Below, piece by piece: positions 59,776-60,212 of a stretch of 60,212 nt of DNA. This DNA comes from Onstottus_B sp049273855 (lineage in GTDB: Bacteria; Acidobacteriota; Blastocatellia; UBA7656), in the NCBI GenBank assembly GCA_049273855.1, contig JBASRN010000289.1:1-60212 (forward strand). Direction: 5' to 3'. A program made the translations under genes and the position numbers. The notes below the pieces were generated by a model. The model saw only the letters and a list, made by a program, of their open reading frames with translations. It had not been told where the DNA came from and ran no database searches. The first letter of the stretch is position 1. The number at the start of each line of letters is the position of its first letter.

Positions 59776-60212
59776 TCATCCGCGCGCAAGCTCGACCGAT
59801 GAAGTAAGCCCGGCGTTCCCTGCGAGTCCAACTACCGAAGCAAACGCGTCGATCGCGCGTCTCGCCATATTCGAAGCCGAGTAGTGCTCTCTCACCCCGG
59901 CGAACCCTTTTTCACTAAGTTCCGCGGCAAGCGACGGGCTTTCAATCAACGTCAGCAGCCCTGATGCGAGACCCTCGGCGTCGAACCCGTCCAATAGCAA
60001 TCCTCCGCCGGTGTGCTCGAGTATCTCCGTGAAGGAGCCACGGCGAGGTTGAACCACGGGCACGCCCGCAGCCATCGCCTCGAGCAGCGACATGCCCTTT
60101 GGTTCGTCGTAAGTCGCCGGCACGGACAGCACGTCGAGCCCGTGCAAGAACTCGATCTTCGCGTTGCGATCAAGGACCCCTCGGTATTGAAACTCTCCAC
60201 CAAGTCCCCAGT
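59776..60212 (-). CDS. GT4-family glycosyltransferase, C-terminal part (cut by window end)
   Basis: The last 145 residues of a glycosyltransferase. The frame stays open to the window edge (FQYRGVLDRNAKIEFLHGLD). The donor-binding C-terminal domain shows DEPKGMSLLEAMAAGVPVV and FTEILEHTGGGLLLD, matching the E-x7-E motif of GT4 enzymes. It transfers a sugar from a nucleotide donor, probably in polysaccharide or glycolipid synthesis. Confidence 0.88.
   Translation of the reverse strand, partial: WGLGGEFQYRGVLDRNAKIEFLHGLDVLSVPATYDEPKGMSLLEAMAAGVPVVQPRRGSFTEILEHTGGGLLLDGFDAEGLASGLLTLIESPSLAAELSEKGFAGVREHYSASNMARRAIDAFASVVGLAGNAGLTSSVELARG

Noticed and set aside
1..60212. CRISPR array, integrase, prophage or insertion-sequence gene
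   Set aside because: No regularly spaced direct repeats and no transposase, integrase or phage structural protein could be found in the window.

Overview
The window looks like chromosomal DNA of an Acidobacteriota species, most probably of the Blastocatellia/Pyrinomonadales type. This is inferred from gene content: an acidobacterial/planctomycete-type ECF sigma factor followed by a membrane Ser/Thr kinase with TPR repeats, a TIGR03067 protein, S9 peptidases, several PQQ-like beta-propeller secreted proteins, a caspase-like protein, and a tig-clpP-clpX-lon cluster. The DNA is fairly GC-rich, with AT-richer patches around 45.3-46.1 kb and 56.2-57.2 kb that look acquired.

Layout. 0-11 kb: a run of minus-strand genes: a secreted protein, a GntR-type regulator, a secreted S9 peptidase, a secreted unknown, a GH63-like glucosidase, a PP2C phosphatase, an FHA protein with zinc ribbons, and another secreted protein. 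11-14.5 kb: ECF sigma factor and Ser/Thr kinase on the plus strand. 14.7-23 kb: a minus-strand housekeeping block of rho, engB, lon, clpX, clpP, tig and tRNA-Leu(UAG). 23-25.5 kb: nuoA and nuoB behind a near-consensus promoter, then a MidA/NDUFAF7-type methyltransferase. 25.5-27.1 kb: hpt and a nuclease-fold-like protein. Between them, on the opposite strand, lies an undescribed candidate structured RNA of about 250 nt with its own promoter, five tetraloop hairpins, a 10-bp closing helix and a 3' T-run. 27.6-36 kb: a SPOR/HExxE protein, rpsO, pnp, an MBL hydrolase, rlmN and a large PD-(D/E)XK protein. 36-41 kb: DoxX, an MHS-type MFS transporter, a TIGR03067 protein, an SDR and a CMD-family protein on the minus strand, then a HugZ-like gene. 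41-44.5 kb: a secreted two-gene module (scaffold-like protein plus caspase-family protease) and a small secreted protein. 44.5-47.2 kb: a membrane-associated unknown, a HEPN protein, a DUF433/DUF5615 pair and a secreted phosphatase. 47-60.2 kb: three intact PQQ-like propeller proteins and one decayed copy, a FtsX-type ABC exporter overlapped by a ParE/RelE toxin-antitoxin pair, an orphan MNT nucleotidyltransferase, an AbiEii-like nucleotidyltransferase and the end of a GT4 glycosyltransferase.

How it fits together: the kinase, phosphatase and FHA genes form a phospho-signalling neighbourhood. Tig, ClpXP and Lon form a proteostasis block. RpsO and PNPase, with Rho nearby, belong to RNA metabolism. 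Several kinds of dispersed inverted repeat lie between genes. The most interesting item is the structured RNA at 26143-26390. Next are the caspase module and the cluster of HEPN, nucleotidyltransferase and toxin-antitoxin genes at 45-59 kb.
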